64,000 bases of DNA from Microbacterium sp. Bi121. GTDB taxonomy: Bacteria > Actinomycetota > Actinomycetes > Actinomycetales > Microbacteriaceae. Positions 26,943-34,926 of the stretch are shown in pieces. The notes beneath the pieces are model-generated. The model worked only from the letters and a program-made list of their open reading frames with translations, searched no databases and was not told the DNA's origin. A program made the translations under genes and the position numbers. Position 1 is the stretch's first letter, and each line of letters starts with the position of its first letter. The DNA lies in the NCBI RefSeq assembly GCF_918698005.1, contig NZ_CAKKLJ010000002.1, positions 372,001 to 436,000 of the forward strand. Reading direction: 5' to 3'.

Positions 26943-27646
26943 CGGTTCTCGATATCGAGGGCGTCTTCAACGTCCGGGATGTCGGTGGAATGGCGACCGC
27001 GCGGGGGCGTGTCCGTGAGGGGGCGCTTCTGCGATCGGGGAGTCTCGTCGCTGCGACGCCGTCGGGCATCGCCGAGATCGAGCGCAGGGTCGGACACATC
27101 GTCGACCTGCGCGACGGGCAGGAGGTCGCTGAGGCGCCGTCGGCGGTGACCTCCATCGCCACCACGCACCTGCCGCTGTTCCTCGGGTCCGTCGCCTCGT
27201 TCTTCGATGAGGACATGGGGCTCGGCGAGATGTACCGCCATCTGCTCGACGAGAGCGGCCAGCGGCTGGCCGACGCCGTACGCGTCATCGCCACAGAGAA
27301 TCGCACCCTCGTGCACTGCACAGTGGGCAAGGATCGGACAGGCGTCACCGTGGCGCTCGCGCTGTCGGCTGTCGAGGCCGATCGGGATGCCGTGGTCGCC
27401 GACTACGCCCTGACGGCGTCGCTTCTCCCGCAGGAGAGGAACCGCCGCATCACGGCGTTTCTGCGGGCGCAGCATCCGCACGCCGAGAACGCGGTCGCGC
27501 TCGCCACGCTGTCGCCGGCGGAGGTGATGCGCAGCCTGCTCGACCAGGTGGACGCGCGCTGGGGTTCGGCCGCCGACTACCTGCGCGCGCACGGTCTCGC
27601 CGACGACGAACTCGCGGCGCTTCGCGACAGTCTCGTCGAACGGTGA
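26939..27646 (+). CDS. Tyrosine-protein phosphatase (DSP/PTP family)
   Basis: 235-residue phosphatase of the bacterial tyrosine/dual-specificity group related to MptpB-like enzymes. P-loop HCTVGKDRTG supplies nucleophile Cys127 and Arg133; FNVRDVGGM near the N terminus and HIVDLRDGQEV are family markers. The Lys in the P-loop suggests it may also act on phosphoinositides or phospho-Ser/Thr, as reported for some relatives. No signal peptide. GTG start overlapping the AhpD-like gene. Confidence 0.9.
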   Translation: MTVLDIEGVFNVRDVGGMATARGRVREGALLRSGSLVAATPSGIAEIERRVGHIVDLRDGQEVAEAPSAVTSIATTHLPLFLGSVASFFDEDMGLGEMYRHLLDESGQRLADAVRVIATENRTLVHCTVGKDRTGVTVALALSAVEADRDAVVADYALTASLLPQERNRRITAFLRAQHPHAENAVALATLSPAEVMRSLLDQVDARWGSAADYLRAHGLADDELAALRDSLVER

Positions 27647-27657
27647 CCTCCGACGGG

Positions 27658-27676
27658 CAAGGTAAGGCAACCCTTC
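27658..27676. promoter_or_regulatory. Iron box (DtxR/IdeR-type operator) before the SIP gene
   Basis: CAAGGTAAGGCAACCCTTC matches the 19-bp DtxR/IdeR-type consensus TTAGGTTAGGCTAACCTAA at 12 positions, including AGGT-AGGC-A--CCT in the core. It lies eight bases upstream of the -10 box TATGAT (27685-27690), where a bound iron repressor would block RNA polymerase. The downstream gene encodes a siderophore-interaction domain, which fits iron control. Confidence 0.65.
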
Positions 27677-27684
27677 ATCGGTGA

Positions 27685-27690
27685 TATGAT
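27685..27690 (+). promoter_or_regulatory. -10 box of the SIP gene
   Basis: TATGAT, nine bases before the ATG at 27700; a GAAGGA ribosome-binding site lies between. No clear -35, the position being covered by the iron box. Confidence 0.55.
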
Positions 27691-27699
27691 GAAGGAATC

Positions 27700-28191
27700 A
27701 TGACGATGTCCATCGACGTTCGCAGCGGCCGCGCCCAGCGCCGGGCCGCTCGTCTGCGCTCGCACCACCTGGTGACGGCCGACGAGAACTCGCTGCTCGA
27801 GCTCGAGACGTTCCTGGCGACGCTCCCGCTGTGCGCCTCCGGACGCGTGTTCATCGAGGTGCCTGACGCGAGCGACATCGGCGTCATCGACGCGCCGGCC
27901 CGGATGACGGTCACCTGGCTCGCGCGCTCGTCGCGCTCCGGGGCGCCTGGCACCGGTCGCTCCTGCGCACCGGGGGCCGCCCTGGCGCGAGCCACCTGCG
28001 CGTGGGCGGACGAGATGCTCTGCGACAGCGAGCTCCCGACGCATGTGACGCTCTTCGGCGGTTACCTCGGCACGGCCGACATCGTCGAGCACCTGACCGG
28101 AACGCTCGATGTCCCGGCATCCACGATCAGCGCCCCAGAACGCTTCGGTCTGCTGCCTGCGCCTTCGACAGGCTCAGGGACCGCTATCTAG
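27700..28191 (+). CDS. SIP-domain (siderophore-interacting-like) protein
   Basis: 163-residue protein matching only the C-terminal NAD(P)H-binding (SIP) half of siderophore-interacting ferric reductases: HHLVTADENSLLELETFLATLPLCASGRVFIEVP, then ADEMLCDSELPTHVTLFGGYL. The N-terminal FAD-binding half is missing, so it cannot be a complete flavin reductase by itself; it may work with a partner or as a regulator of iron release from siderophores. An iron box and a clear promoter precede it. The last 11 residues (PAPSTGSGTAI) are encoded by a GC-rich repeat element, so the C terminus was probably reshaped by that insertion. Confidence 0.82.
   Translation: MTMSIDVRSGRAQRRAARLRSHHLVTADENSLLELETFLATLPLCASGRVFIEVPDASDIGVIDAPARMTVTWLARSSRSGAPGTGRSCAPGAALARATCAWADEMLCDSELPTHVTLFGGYLGTADIVEHLTGTLDVPASTISAPERFGLLPAPSTGSGTAI
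28162..28182. repeat. CTTCGACAGGCTCAGG-type dispersed repeat unit
   Basis: The segment CCTTCGACAGGCTCAGGGAC (28162-28181) is one arm of a short repeat (CCTGAGCCTGTCGAAGG in the other orientation) that I recognise as recurring in many GC-rich bacterial genomes. Only one copy was noticed in this window. It is read through as the C-terminal end of the SIP gene. Confidence 0.55.
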
Positions 28192-28636
28192 AGCGGACGT
28201 AGTTCCCGTCCTCGAGACCCGCCTCGATCTCGAACCTGTTCCGCAACGGGTTCCGCCCGGCGAACAGATACAGCACGGGCATGAGGAATCCGTACGTCAA
28301 CCACTGCGCCTTGTGCACGGCCTCGTGCCGCAGCACCGCGTCGGTCGGGTTCGTGTCCCCTGTCAGGTAGCAGCCGCCGACGCACACCCCGCCGCGGTTG
28401 AAGGTCCACTTCGGCATGTCCCGGAAGACCCACAGGCCCGCTCGTCGCTCGACGGGCCCCGTGCTCCACAGGGACCCCCATACCCATCCGACGGCCGTTC
28501 CCCAGGCGTAACCGATCCGGCTGATCGGTGAGCGGAGCAGGAACGACGGGATGCGGCGGTCGAATCTGCGACCCCGTTCCACCGCGGCGTCAGCGGCCGG
28601 CTGCCAGTCGGGCACGGTGTGCGACGTCGGTGTCAT
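28184..28636 (-). CDS. HExxH-containing protein of unknown function
   Basis: 150-residue protein with RHEAVHKAQW, giving His104, Glu105 and His108, a zincin-type metal site, followed by a hydrophobic helix LTYGFLMPVLYLFAG and an acidic FEIEAGLED block. It recalls HExxHxxQ domains such as DUF4157. Two cysteines (85 and 89, CVGGC) precede the motif. Homologues in related genomes have, as I recall, been labelled Fe-S oxidoreductase, for which I see no cluster motif. ATG start overlapping the arginase stop (ATGA), so it is made with that protein. Its stop lies inside the convergent SIP gene (8-base overlap). Function unknown. Confidence 0.75.
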   Translation of the reverse strand: MTPTSHTVPDWQPAADAAVERGRRFDRRIPSFLLRSPISRIGYAWGTAVGWVWGSLWSTGPVERRAGLWVFRDMPKWTFNRGGVCVGGCYLTGDTNPTDAVLRHEAVHKAQWLTYGFLMPVLYLFAGRNPLRNRFEIEAGLEDGNYVRSR

Positions 28637-29430
28637 GCCACGGCCGCCACGAGTCGGAGGATAGCACCGAGGTCGTCGACCGCATCCAGCGGGGAGCGCG
28701 GAGCGAAGCCGGCGATCGTCGCGCCGGCGAGCGGAACACGCTCGCGGAGTGCACGAACGGCGGATGACAGTGCGGCTGCAGTGGCGCCGAACGGAGCGGC
28801 GGTGGAGACGCCTGCCATCTCGGCAGGATCGAGGACGTCGACGTCGATGTGCACCCACACGCGGGACGCGCCGGTGCGCTCGACTGCGTTGGCGAGCGCC
28901 TCCGCATCATCGAGCTCGTCGACGGAGAGCTGCGTCAGGCGTGACAACGGATCCTCTTCGGCGTCGTCGAGGACGCGCGCGCCGGCGACGATCACGCGCT
29001 CGGCCGGGAGCCCGGGGGACAGGGCGAGCTGCCGCTCGCCTTCGCCGAGGATCGCGCGCAGCGCCATGCCCGAGAACGCCCCGGACGGCGAGGTCTCATC
29101 CGTGTGAAGGTCGGGATGCGCGTCGAACCAGACGAGTGCGACGTCATCCAGATCGATCGTGTCGAGAGCGGCGACGGTGACGCTGCAGTCGCCGCCGACC
29201 AGAACGGTGTCGGGTGTCATCGCTTCGGCGATCATCGCCCGGATCCGCTGCAGCGAGCTCAATCGGTGCACGCCGGTGCCCAGGGCTTCGCCGGCCTCCA
29301 GCGGGATGTCGAGCACGGTCGTGGCGTTGCGGGGCAGGTCGCCGGCGATCGCGGATGCACCGTCGACGAGGAGCATCGCCCTGGCAGAGGGAGACCCCTG
29401 CCATTGCGGGACGACGAGGAATCGGGCCAC
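28633..29430 (-). CDS. Arginase/agmatinase/formimidoglutamase family protein
   Basis: 265-residue ureohydrolase-fold protein. Metal-site motifs are GGDCSV (residues 79-84), FDAHPDLHT (Asp103, His105, Asp107) and HIDVDVLDP. The canonical first motif is GGDHS, so a metal-ligand His is replaced by Cys82, and the substrate loop is SGAFSGM rather than the usual N-x-HG. It may therefore use a changed metal centre or act on another guanidino-type substrate, or be non-catalytic. The GTG start has GGAGG five bases upstream. Co-translated with the HExxH protein. Confidence 0.85.
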   Translation of the reverse strand: MARFLVVPQWQGSPSARAMLLVDGASAIAGDLPRNATTVLDIPLEAGEALGTGVHRLSSLQRIRAMIAEAMTPDTVLVGGDCSVTVAALDTIDLDDVALVWFDAHPDLHTDETSPSGAFSGMALRAILGEGERQLALSPGLPAERVIVAGARVLDDAEEDPLSRLTQLSVDELDDAEALANAVERTGASRVWVHIDVDVLDPAEMAGVSTAAPFGATAAALSSAVRALRERVPLAGATIAGFAPRSPLDAVDDLGAILRLVAAVA

Positions 29431-29473
29431 GGGGACCTCCTGGGATGTGACGGTGATGCGGGGGTTAACGGAG

Positions 29474-29500
29474 ATGCCCCGGGCACGAGGCCCGGGGCAT
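29474..29500. terminator. Hairpin terminator after pspA
   Basis: ATGCCCCGGGC (29474-29484), a five-base loop, and GCCCGGGGCAT (29490-29500) form a perfect 11-bp stem eight bases past the pspA stop codon on the minus strand. There is no clear T-run after it, as is common for actinobacterial terminators. Confidence 0.75.
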
Positions 29501-29508
29501 CCGGAGCC

Positions 29509-30252
29509 TCAGGACTCGAGCTGCGCCCGCGACTGCGATGAGCCGCCGGCCTTGAGCTCGGCGAGGCGGGCTTCGACCTCGGTGAGCTCGCCGAGGTCAT
29601 CCAGGCTCTCGAACTGCGCGTCGAGGCTGGACGCCGCGAGCTCCACCTTGCCCTGGGCGAGAGCCTCCTGCCGGCGGACCTTGTCCTCGAAGCGTCCGAG
29701 CTCGCTGGTCGGGTCGAGTACGTTGATCGACGAGACCGCGTCCTGCACCTTGGTCTGCGCCTCGGCGACCTTCGCGCGGGCCAGGAGTTCGCTGCGCTTG
29801 GCCTTGAGTTCGCCGAGCTTCTCCTTCATGCCGTTCAGGCCGCTCTTGAGCTTGTCGACGACTTCGGTCTGCGAGGCGATGGTGGGCTCGGCCGCGCTCG
29901 CTTCGCGCTCCTCGCCGATCTGGCGCTGCAGGGCGATCTTGGCGAGGTTGTCGAACTTGTCGGCGTCGGCGGTGTTGCCGGAGCTGCGCAGCTCGTCGGC
30001 CTTGCGGCTCGCAGCGATCGCCTTGTTGCCCCAGTCCTTGGCCGCCTGGACGTCTTCCTCGTGGTCGCGCTCGAGCAGGCGCAGGTTGCCGATGGTCTCG
30101 GCGATGGCGGCCTCGGCGTCAGCGACGTTGTTGGTGTAGTCGCGGACGAGCTGATCGATCATCTTCTGCGGGTCTTCGGCCTGATCGATGAGGGCGTTGA
30201 TGTTCGCCTTCATGAGTGTCGAGATGCGACTGAAGATGGACTGCTTGGCCAT
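29509..30252 (-). CDS. PspA/IM30 family protein
   Basis: 247-residue ESCRT-III-like membrane-remodelling protein that binds the inner face of the membrane and helps repair or stress signalling. Layout is typical: an amphipathic N-terminal stretch (SIFSRISTLMKANINALIDQAEDPQKMIDQLVRDY) followed by long coiled-coil helices to residue ~235 and a short Ser/Gln-rich tail. The ATG (30250-30252) has AAAGGAAAC upstream. It lies 73 bases downstream of the TPM-domain gene on the same strand, with a terminator after it, so the two probably form one operon. Confidence 0.93.
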   Translation of the reverse strand: MAKQSIFSRISTLMKANINALIDQAEDPQKMIDQLVRDYTNNVADAEAAIAETIGNLRLLERDHEEDVQAAKDWGNKAIAASRKADELRSSGNTADADKFDNLAKIALQRQIGEEREASAAEPTIASQTEVVDKLKSGLNGMKEKLGELKAKRSELLARAKVAEAQTKVQDAVSSINVLDPTSELGRFEDKVRRQEALAQGKVELAASSLDAQFESLDDLGELTEVEARLAELKAGGSSQSRAQLES

Positions 30253-30325
30253 GGTGTTTCCTTTCGGTTGGAACGGGGTCGTTCGAGTTCGTGCTGTTCG
30301 TGAGCGTGCGAAGAAGGAGCGGATG

Positions 30326-32362
30326 CTAGAACCGACCCCCTCGTGACCGGCCTCCGCTTCGGGAGCTGCTGCGTGAGCCGCCGCCGAAGCTCGATGGGCG
30401 ACTGCTGCGGCTGCTGCCGCTGGAGCGCCACCCGCCACCGGAACTCCAACCACCGCCTCCACCGCCTCCGCCTCCGCCGCTGAACAGGCCGCCGAGAATG
30501 CCGCCGAGGATGGCTCCGCCCAGGTCGCTGCCGCGGTTGTTGTAACCGCCGCCGTAGCCGCCCCCGAGGCCGCCGGACCACCCGCCGGTGTTGAATGTGT
30601 CGACCTCACTGCGCGCCGACGCGAGCGCCTCCGAGGCCAGGCTGTACGCGCGCGTCGCGCGGTCGAGGGCGAGGACCGGGTCAGCACCCTGCGCGGCGAT
30701 GGCTTCGGCGTAGGCCGAGTTCGCCTCGGACAGCCGGGTGCGTGCCATGGCGCCGATCGCGCCGCGTCGGGTGCTGATGAAGTCGTTCGTCGTGGCGATC
30801 TGCGCCTGCGCCTGGGTCAGGCGCTGCTCGAGCATGCGCGCCGTGCGCTGCGCCTGCTCGCTCGTCTCACGTGCGTGGCCGAGTGCGCCGTCGATCTCGG
30901 TGTTCACGGCGCCCAGAGCGTCCAGAACCTGTTGCGGATTGCGCGACGTTCCCTGCAGAGCGGTCTGGGCCGCGTCGATGTTCGAGCGGGTCCTAGCGAC
31001 GATCGGGGCGAGCTGGCCCTGTGCATCCGGCATGGCTCCGGCCGCGGCGATGTCGGCTTCGAGATCGGTGATCATCGCGCGTGCCTGATCCTCGACAGCG
31101 GTCAGGTTCGATCCGAGGGTCGTCACGGCGTCGATCAGATGCTCGGACTGCTCGACGGCCTCCTCTGCCGTGCGGATCGAGAAGGCGGCTTCGCCGTTCT
31201 TGTTCGCCGCGATCGCAGCTCCGGCTTCGGCGATCTCCGAATCGGCGAGTGCGAGACGCTGCTGTGCCTGGTAGGAGTTGTCGCGCACCGTCGCGAGGGC
31301 CGCGCCGTCGTACGTCTGCCCGAGAGCCGCGAGCGCGGGTTCGACCGTGGCCAGAGTCTGCTCCGCCGTCGCGCGTCGAGCCTTGATGCGCTCGAGCGCC
31401 TGCGGTGCCTCTGCCTCGAGCTTGCGCAGCTCTTCGAAGGCCTCGATGTTCTCGTTCAGCAGATCGTCGGCTTCATCGCAGAGCTGGATGATCTGGATGT
31501 GCCAGGCGCGGCGCTGCTCCACCGTGTCGGGCACCTCGTCGTCGATCTTCTGCTTGAGCGAGAAGGCCTCGGCGACCTTGGCGTGAGCCGACTCGACGAC
31601 GTGCGTGAACTCCTGGGTGGAGTCGTCGCCGTACTGGGCCACGGCGAAGCCGAGCTCCTGACGGCTCGAGGTGATGGCGTCGTCGGCCTGCACGAGCGCG
31701 GTGCCCGCCTGCTTCTCGAGCTCTTCGTCGTTGACCGAAGAGTACGGGTCGTCGGGGTCGGGGATCGTCGCGACGGCGCCCCGCTTCTTCTTGTTCCGCG
31801 AGCGAACCGCGAGCACGATGATCAGGATCACCGCCGCGATCGCGACGAGGATGACGACGATCCAGACGATGCCGCCTCCGTCGACACTCGCTCCCTGCCC
31901 GGGGAAGGCATCGGCGGCGGCGATCACGGCGCCGTCCCAGTCGCCGGCTCGCAAGCCGTTCTCCATCGCCTGCACGACGCGGTCGACCTCACCGTCGCTG
32001 AGCGGACCGTTCGCATCGGCCGAGATCGCGTACTGGCCGGCATCCACCGCGACGGCGATCAGATACTGGTCGACGGCCAGACCGTTGTCGACGGCGGTCC
32101 GGTCGGTCCACGCCACGCTGTCCGACGGATCGGAGAACTCATCGACGAACACGACGTAGAGGTCTCCGCCGTTCGCTTCCGCGAGGGCGGTGAGTCTGCT
32201 GTTCACGGCTTCGAGTTCGTTGGACGAGAGCACGCCCGCCTCGTCGGTCACGAAACCGGAGTCGAGGGTCACCGGCGGCGCGGCGAAGGCGGCGGAGGCT
32301 GCCCACCCCGAAGCGAACATCGCCACGATCAGCCCCAGAACGACCGTAAACCGAGTCCGCAT
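30326..32362 (-). CDS. TPM-domain membrane protein with coiled coil and Gly/Ser/Arg-rich tail
   Basis: 678-residue envelope protein. An N-terminal signal peptide ends at about residue 27 (AFA then APP). The TPM domain (about residues 30-155, FVTDEAGVLSSNELEAVNSRL to AIAAADAFPG) is of the TLP18.3/Psb32/MOLO-1 type, proposed to be a phosphatase-like or chaperone module facing outside. One transmembrane helix (about 164-185) precedes a long Ala/Glu/Gln-rich coiled coil and a tail of Gly, Ser and Arg repeats (about 590-678). That topology puts the coiled coil in the cytoplasm, where PspA, the next gene, acts. GGAGGGAG precedes the ATG. Confidence 0.88.
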   Translation of the reverse strand: MRTRFTVVLGLIVAMFASGWAASAAFAAPPVTLDSGFVTDEAGVLSSNELEAVNSRLTALAEANGGDLYVVFVDEFSDPSDSVAWTDRTAVDNGLAVDQYLIAVAVDAGQYAISADANGPLSDGEVDRVVQAMENGLRAGDWDGAVIAAADAFPGQGASVDGGGIVWIVVILVAIAAVILIIVLAVRSRNKKKRGAVATIPDPDDPYSSVNDEELEKQAGTALVQADDAITSSRQELGFAVAQYGDDSTQEFTHVVESAHAKVAEAFSLKQKIDDEVPDTVEQRRAWHIQIIQLCDEADDLLNENIEAFEELRKLEAEAPQALERIKARRATAEQTLATVEPALAALGQTYDGAALATVRDNSYQAQQRLALADSEIAEAGAAIAANKNGEAAFSIRTAEEAVEQSEHLIDAVTTLGSNLTAVEDQARAMITDLEADIAAAGAMPDAQGQLAPIVARTRSNIDAAQTALQGTSRNPQQVLDALGAVNTEIDGALGHARETSEQAQRTARMLEQRLTQAQAQIATTNDFISTRRGAIGAMARTRLSEANSAYAEAIAAQGADPVLALDRATRAYSLASEALASARSEVDTFNTGGWSGGLGGGYGGGYNNRGSDLGGAILGGILGGLFSGGGGGGGGGGWSSGGGWRSSGSSRSSRPSSFGGGSRSSSRSGGRSRGGRF

Positions 32363-32495
32363 TGCACTCCCTCCGCGAGGCCACTGGCCCCGTGCGCTCC
32401 GAGTCTATTCACTACCGACGACAGACGATAGCGACTCTAGGGAAACAGTCTGTGTCGCCGCAGGGAAGCCCGCACTGACACATACCCTGGATGGC

Positions 32496-33335
32496 ATGGA
32501 CGATATGTACGGCTCTGACGTGCTCGCTGCTGGGTGGCGGGATCGCGGCGCGAAGAAGGTCCGTGACATCGCGGCCGAGCGCGATCTGGTCGTCGAGGTC
32601 GCCGACGACGGGTACTGCGGAGCGGTGACCCGTGTGCAGGGCGGGCACGTCGAGCTCGAGGACCGAGTCGGGCGCAAGCGGGTGTTCCCGCTCGGGGGCG
32701 GATTCATGATCGACGGTGAACCGGTGCGGCTCACCGTCGCGGCCGCATCGAAGCAGGGGGTCAGACGCACGGCATCCGGATCGTTCGCCGTCGCCGATCA
32801 TCGCGCTCGAGTCGCGCTGCCCAGTCGCATCCTCGTGGAGGGCAAACACGATGCCGAGCTCGTCGAGAAGGTCTGGGGTGCGGACCTGCGTGTCGAGGGA
32901 GTCGTCGTCGAGTATCTGGAAGGCGTCGACAAGCTCGACGAGCTGCTCGCGAGCGAGCCGCCGAGCGCGACGCGCCGCTATGGCGTGCTGGTCGACCACC
33001 TCGTGCCCGGGTCCAAGGAGACGCGGCTCGCGGACGCCATCCTGCGCGGCCCGCACGGCAGGCACCTGAAGATCGTCGGGCATCCCTTCATCGACGTCTG
33101 GCAGTGCGTGAAGCCGCAGACGCTCGGCATCGGTCGCTGGCCCGAGATCCCGCGGGGCACCGACTGGAAGACCGGAATCTGCAAGGCGTTCGGCTGGCCG
33201 TACGAGTCCCAGGGTGATACCGGCAGGGCCTGGCAGTTCATACTCAGCAAGGTGCACACGTACCGAGACCTCGAGCCGGAGCTGCTCGGACGCGTCGAGG
33301 AGCTCATCGACTTCGTGACGGAGCCTGCTGTCTGA
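32496..33335 (+). CDS. DUF3097 family protein
   Basis: 279-residue actinobacterial protein of unknown function. The N-terminal third (VVEVADDGYCGAVTRVQGGHVELEDRVGRKRVFPLG) looks like a small beta-barrel; the C-terminal part has ILVEGKHDAELVEKVWG, then VLVDHLVPGSKE, a pattern resembling a TOPRIM-type metal-binding fold of nucleic-acid enzymes (inference). The ATG at 32496 is seven bases after TACCCT (32483-32488), a leaderless pattern; an ATG nine bases later is possible. It is followed 23 bases later by trmB, a tRNA-modification gene, which fits an RNA-related role. Confidence 0.85.
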   Translation: MDDMYGSDVLAAGWRDRGAKKVRDIAAERDLVVEVADDGYCGAVTRVQGGHVELEDRVGRKRVFPLGGGFMIDGEPVRLTVAAASKQGVRRTASGSFAVADHRARVALPSRILVEGKHDAELVEKVWGADLRVEGVVVEYLEGVDKLDELLASEPPSATRRYGVLVDHLVPGSKETRLADAILRGPHGRHLKIVGHPFIDVWQCVKPQTLGIGRWPEIPRGTDWKTGICKAFGWPYESQGDTGRAWQFILSKVHTYRDLEPELLGRVEELIDFVTEPAV

Positions 33336-33358
33336 TCGTGTCCAGTTACGCTTGAGGC

Positions 33359-34084
33359 ATGCCCGAACCCCGTACTTTCCGCGATGAACCGGTCTCCTTC
33401 GTACGCCGGAGCGGACGGATGTCTGAGGCACAGGAACGCGCTTTCGACGAGCTCGCCCCGCACTATCTGCTCGACGTGCCCCGTGACATCGCGTGGACGA
33501 GCGTGCACCCGGAGGCTCGGATGGATCCGGCGGCCGAGTACGGCCGCCGCGCGCCGCTCATCGTCGAGATCGGCTCCGGCCAGGGGCATGCCATCGTGTC
33601 GGCGGCGTCCGCTCGCCCCGATGATGACTTCCTCGCCGTCGAGGTGTTCCGTGCAGGGCTCGCCCGCACCATGCTGGATGCCGACAAGGCGGGCGTCCGC
33701 AATCTGCGACTGATCGAGGCGAACGCGCCGGAGGTGCTCTCGACGTACCTGCCGGAGGGCGGCGCAGCCGAGGTCTGGATCTTCTTCTCCGACCCCTGGC
33801 ACAAGAAGCGTCACACCAAGCGGCGGCTGATCCGCCCCGGCTTCGGGGATGCTGCGGCCCGTGCCCTCGCCGACGGGGGCCTGCTGCGCCTCGCAACGGA
33901 CTGGGAGGATTACGCGCTCCAGATGCGCGAGGTGCTCGACGCCGAGCCCCTGTTCGAGCGGGCGTTCGAGGGGGAGTGGGCTGCACGATTCGACGGTCGC
34001 GTCATGACCGCCTTCGAGCGGAAGGGCATCGCCAAGGGCCGGGAGATCCGCGATCTGGTCTACCGGCGAAAGCACCGGGCGTGA
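33359..34084 (+). CDS. trmB: tRNA (guanine-N7)-methyltransferase
   Basis: 241-residue SAM-dependent enzyme making m7G46 in tRNA. SAM motif VEIGSGQGHAIVSAA, then the diagnostic FFSDPWHKKRHTKRRLI, and TDWEDYALQMREVL near the C terminus. The ATG is six bases after TACGCT (33347-33352) with no ribosome-binding site, a leaderless pattern. The next gene begins inside its stop (GTGA). Confidence 0.95.
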   Translation: MPEPRTFRDEPVSFVRRSGRMSEAQERAFDELAPHYLLDVPRDIAWTSVHPEARMDPAAEYGRRAPLIVEIGSGQGHAIVSAASARPDDDFLAVEVFRAGLARTMLDADKAGVRNLRLIEANAPEVLSTYLPEGGAAEVWIFFSDPWHKKRHTKRRLIRPGFGDAAARALADGGLLRLATDWEDYALQMREVLDAEPLFERAFEGEWAARFDGRVMTAFERKGIAKGREIRDLVYRRKHRA

Positions 34085-34899
34085 CGCGCGCCGAGGTCGG
34101 TCGAGTCGCTCCTGCGCTGCTCGTGTGCCTCGCCGCTCCCGCGTTCTTCGTCGCGCAGGTGCCGTGGCTGGGCTGGCTTCTGATGGCCGTCGGGGTCGGA
34201 ACCGCATGGATCATCGAGCGGAGTGCGGTCACGGCATCCGGTCCGTCGCTCACCCGTGATCTGTCGCTGATCGCACTGGGGATGCTGATCGTCAGCAGCA
34301 TCCCGCTGGCGGCCGAGCTCGACGATCTGGCGATGCTGCGCTTCACCCTCGCTCTCGGCGGCGCTGTGGTCATCCCGTACGTGATCTCTCGGTTCGTCTA
34401 CCGCGACCGCGCGATCTCCTTCCCGTGGCGTACGCGCAAGCGCTGGGGTCGACTGCAATGGGGCTGGCTGGTCGCCGTGCTCGTGCTCGGCTGGCTGATC
34501 CTGCCGTTCTACTTCATCACCAGCGGCGTCTATCAGAACTGGCCCGTCGTCGATTCCCCCGACCTCGTCGCACGCCTGTTCGTCGGCGTGGGCGCCGTCG
34601 GCATCTGGGACGAGCTGTTCTTCATCTGCACGGTCTTCGCGCTGCTCCGCCGGCATTTTCCGGATGCTGCGGCGAACGTGCTGCAGGCCATCGTGTTCGT
34701 GTCGTTCCTGTGGGAGCTCGGCTACCGCGAGTGGGGTCCGGCGCTGACCATCCCGTTCGCGCTGCTGCAGGGCTACATCTTCCTGCGGACCCACTCGCTC
34801 GCGTACGTCGTGACCGTGCATCTGCTGTTCGACGCCGTCGTGTTCGCCGTCCTGGTGCACGCGCACAATCCGGGACTGCTGCCTGTCTTCCTCGTCTGA
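34081..34899 (+). CDS. CPBP-family intramembrane protease-like protein
   Basis: 272-residue polytopic membrane protein (about eight spans). The C-terminal half shows the ABI/CPBP pattern: GIWDELFFICTVFALLRRHFP in the place of the E-E-x-x-x-R motif, FVSFLWELGYREW, and HSLAYVVTVHLLFDAVVF with the conserved His and Asp. The first glutamate pair is reduced to Asp-Glu and the Arg is displaced, so activity is uncertain. GTG start overlapping the trmB stop. Confidence 0.78.
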   Translation: MTRAEVGRVAPALLVCLAAPAFFVAQVPWLGWLLMAVGVGTAWIIERSAVTASGPSLTRDLSLIALGMLIVSSIPLAAELDDLAMLRFTLALGGAVVIPYVISRFVYRDRAISFPWRTRKRWGRLQWGWLVAVLVLGWLILPFYFITSGVYQNWPVVDSPDLVARLFVGVGAVGIWDELFFICTVFALLRRHFPDAAANVLQAIVFVSFLWELGYREWGPALTIPFALLQGYIFLRTHSLAYVVTVHLLFDAVVFAVLVHAHNPGLLPVFLV

Positions 34900-34926
34900 G
34901 GCCCGATCAGGGTGCAGAATCAACGC

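Noticed and set aside
30326..30600. Gly/Ser/Arg-rich end of the TPM-domain gene as a tandem DNA repeat or frameshifted tail
   Set aside because: The repeats are irregular at DNA level and in frame to a normal stop; such tails are common in this protein type.
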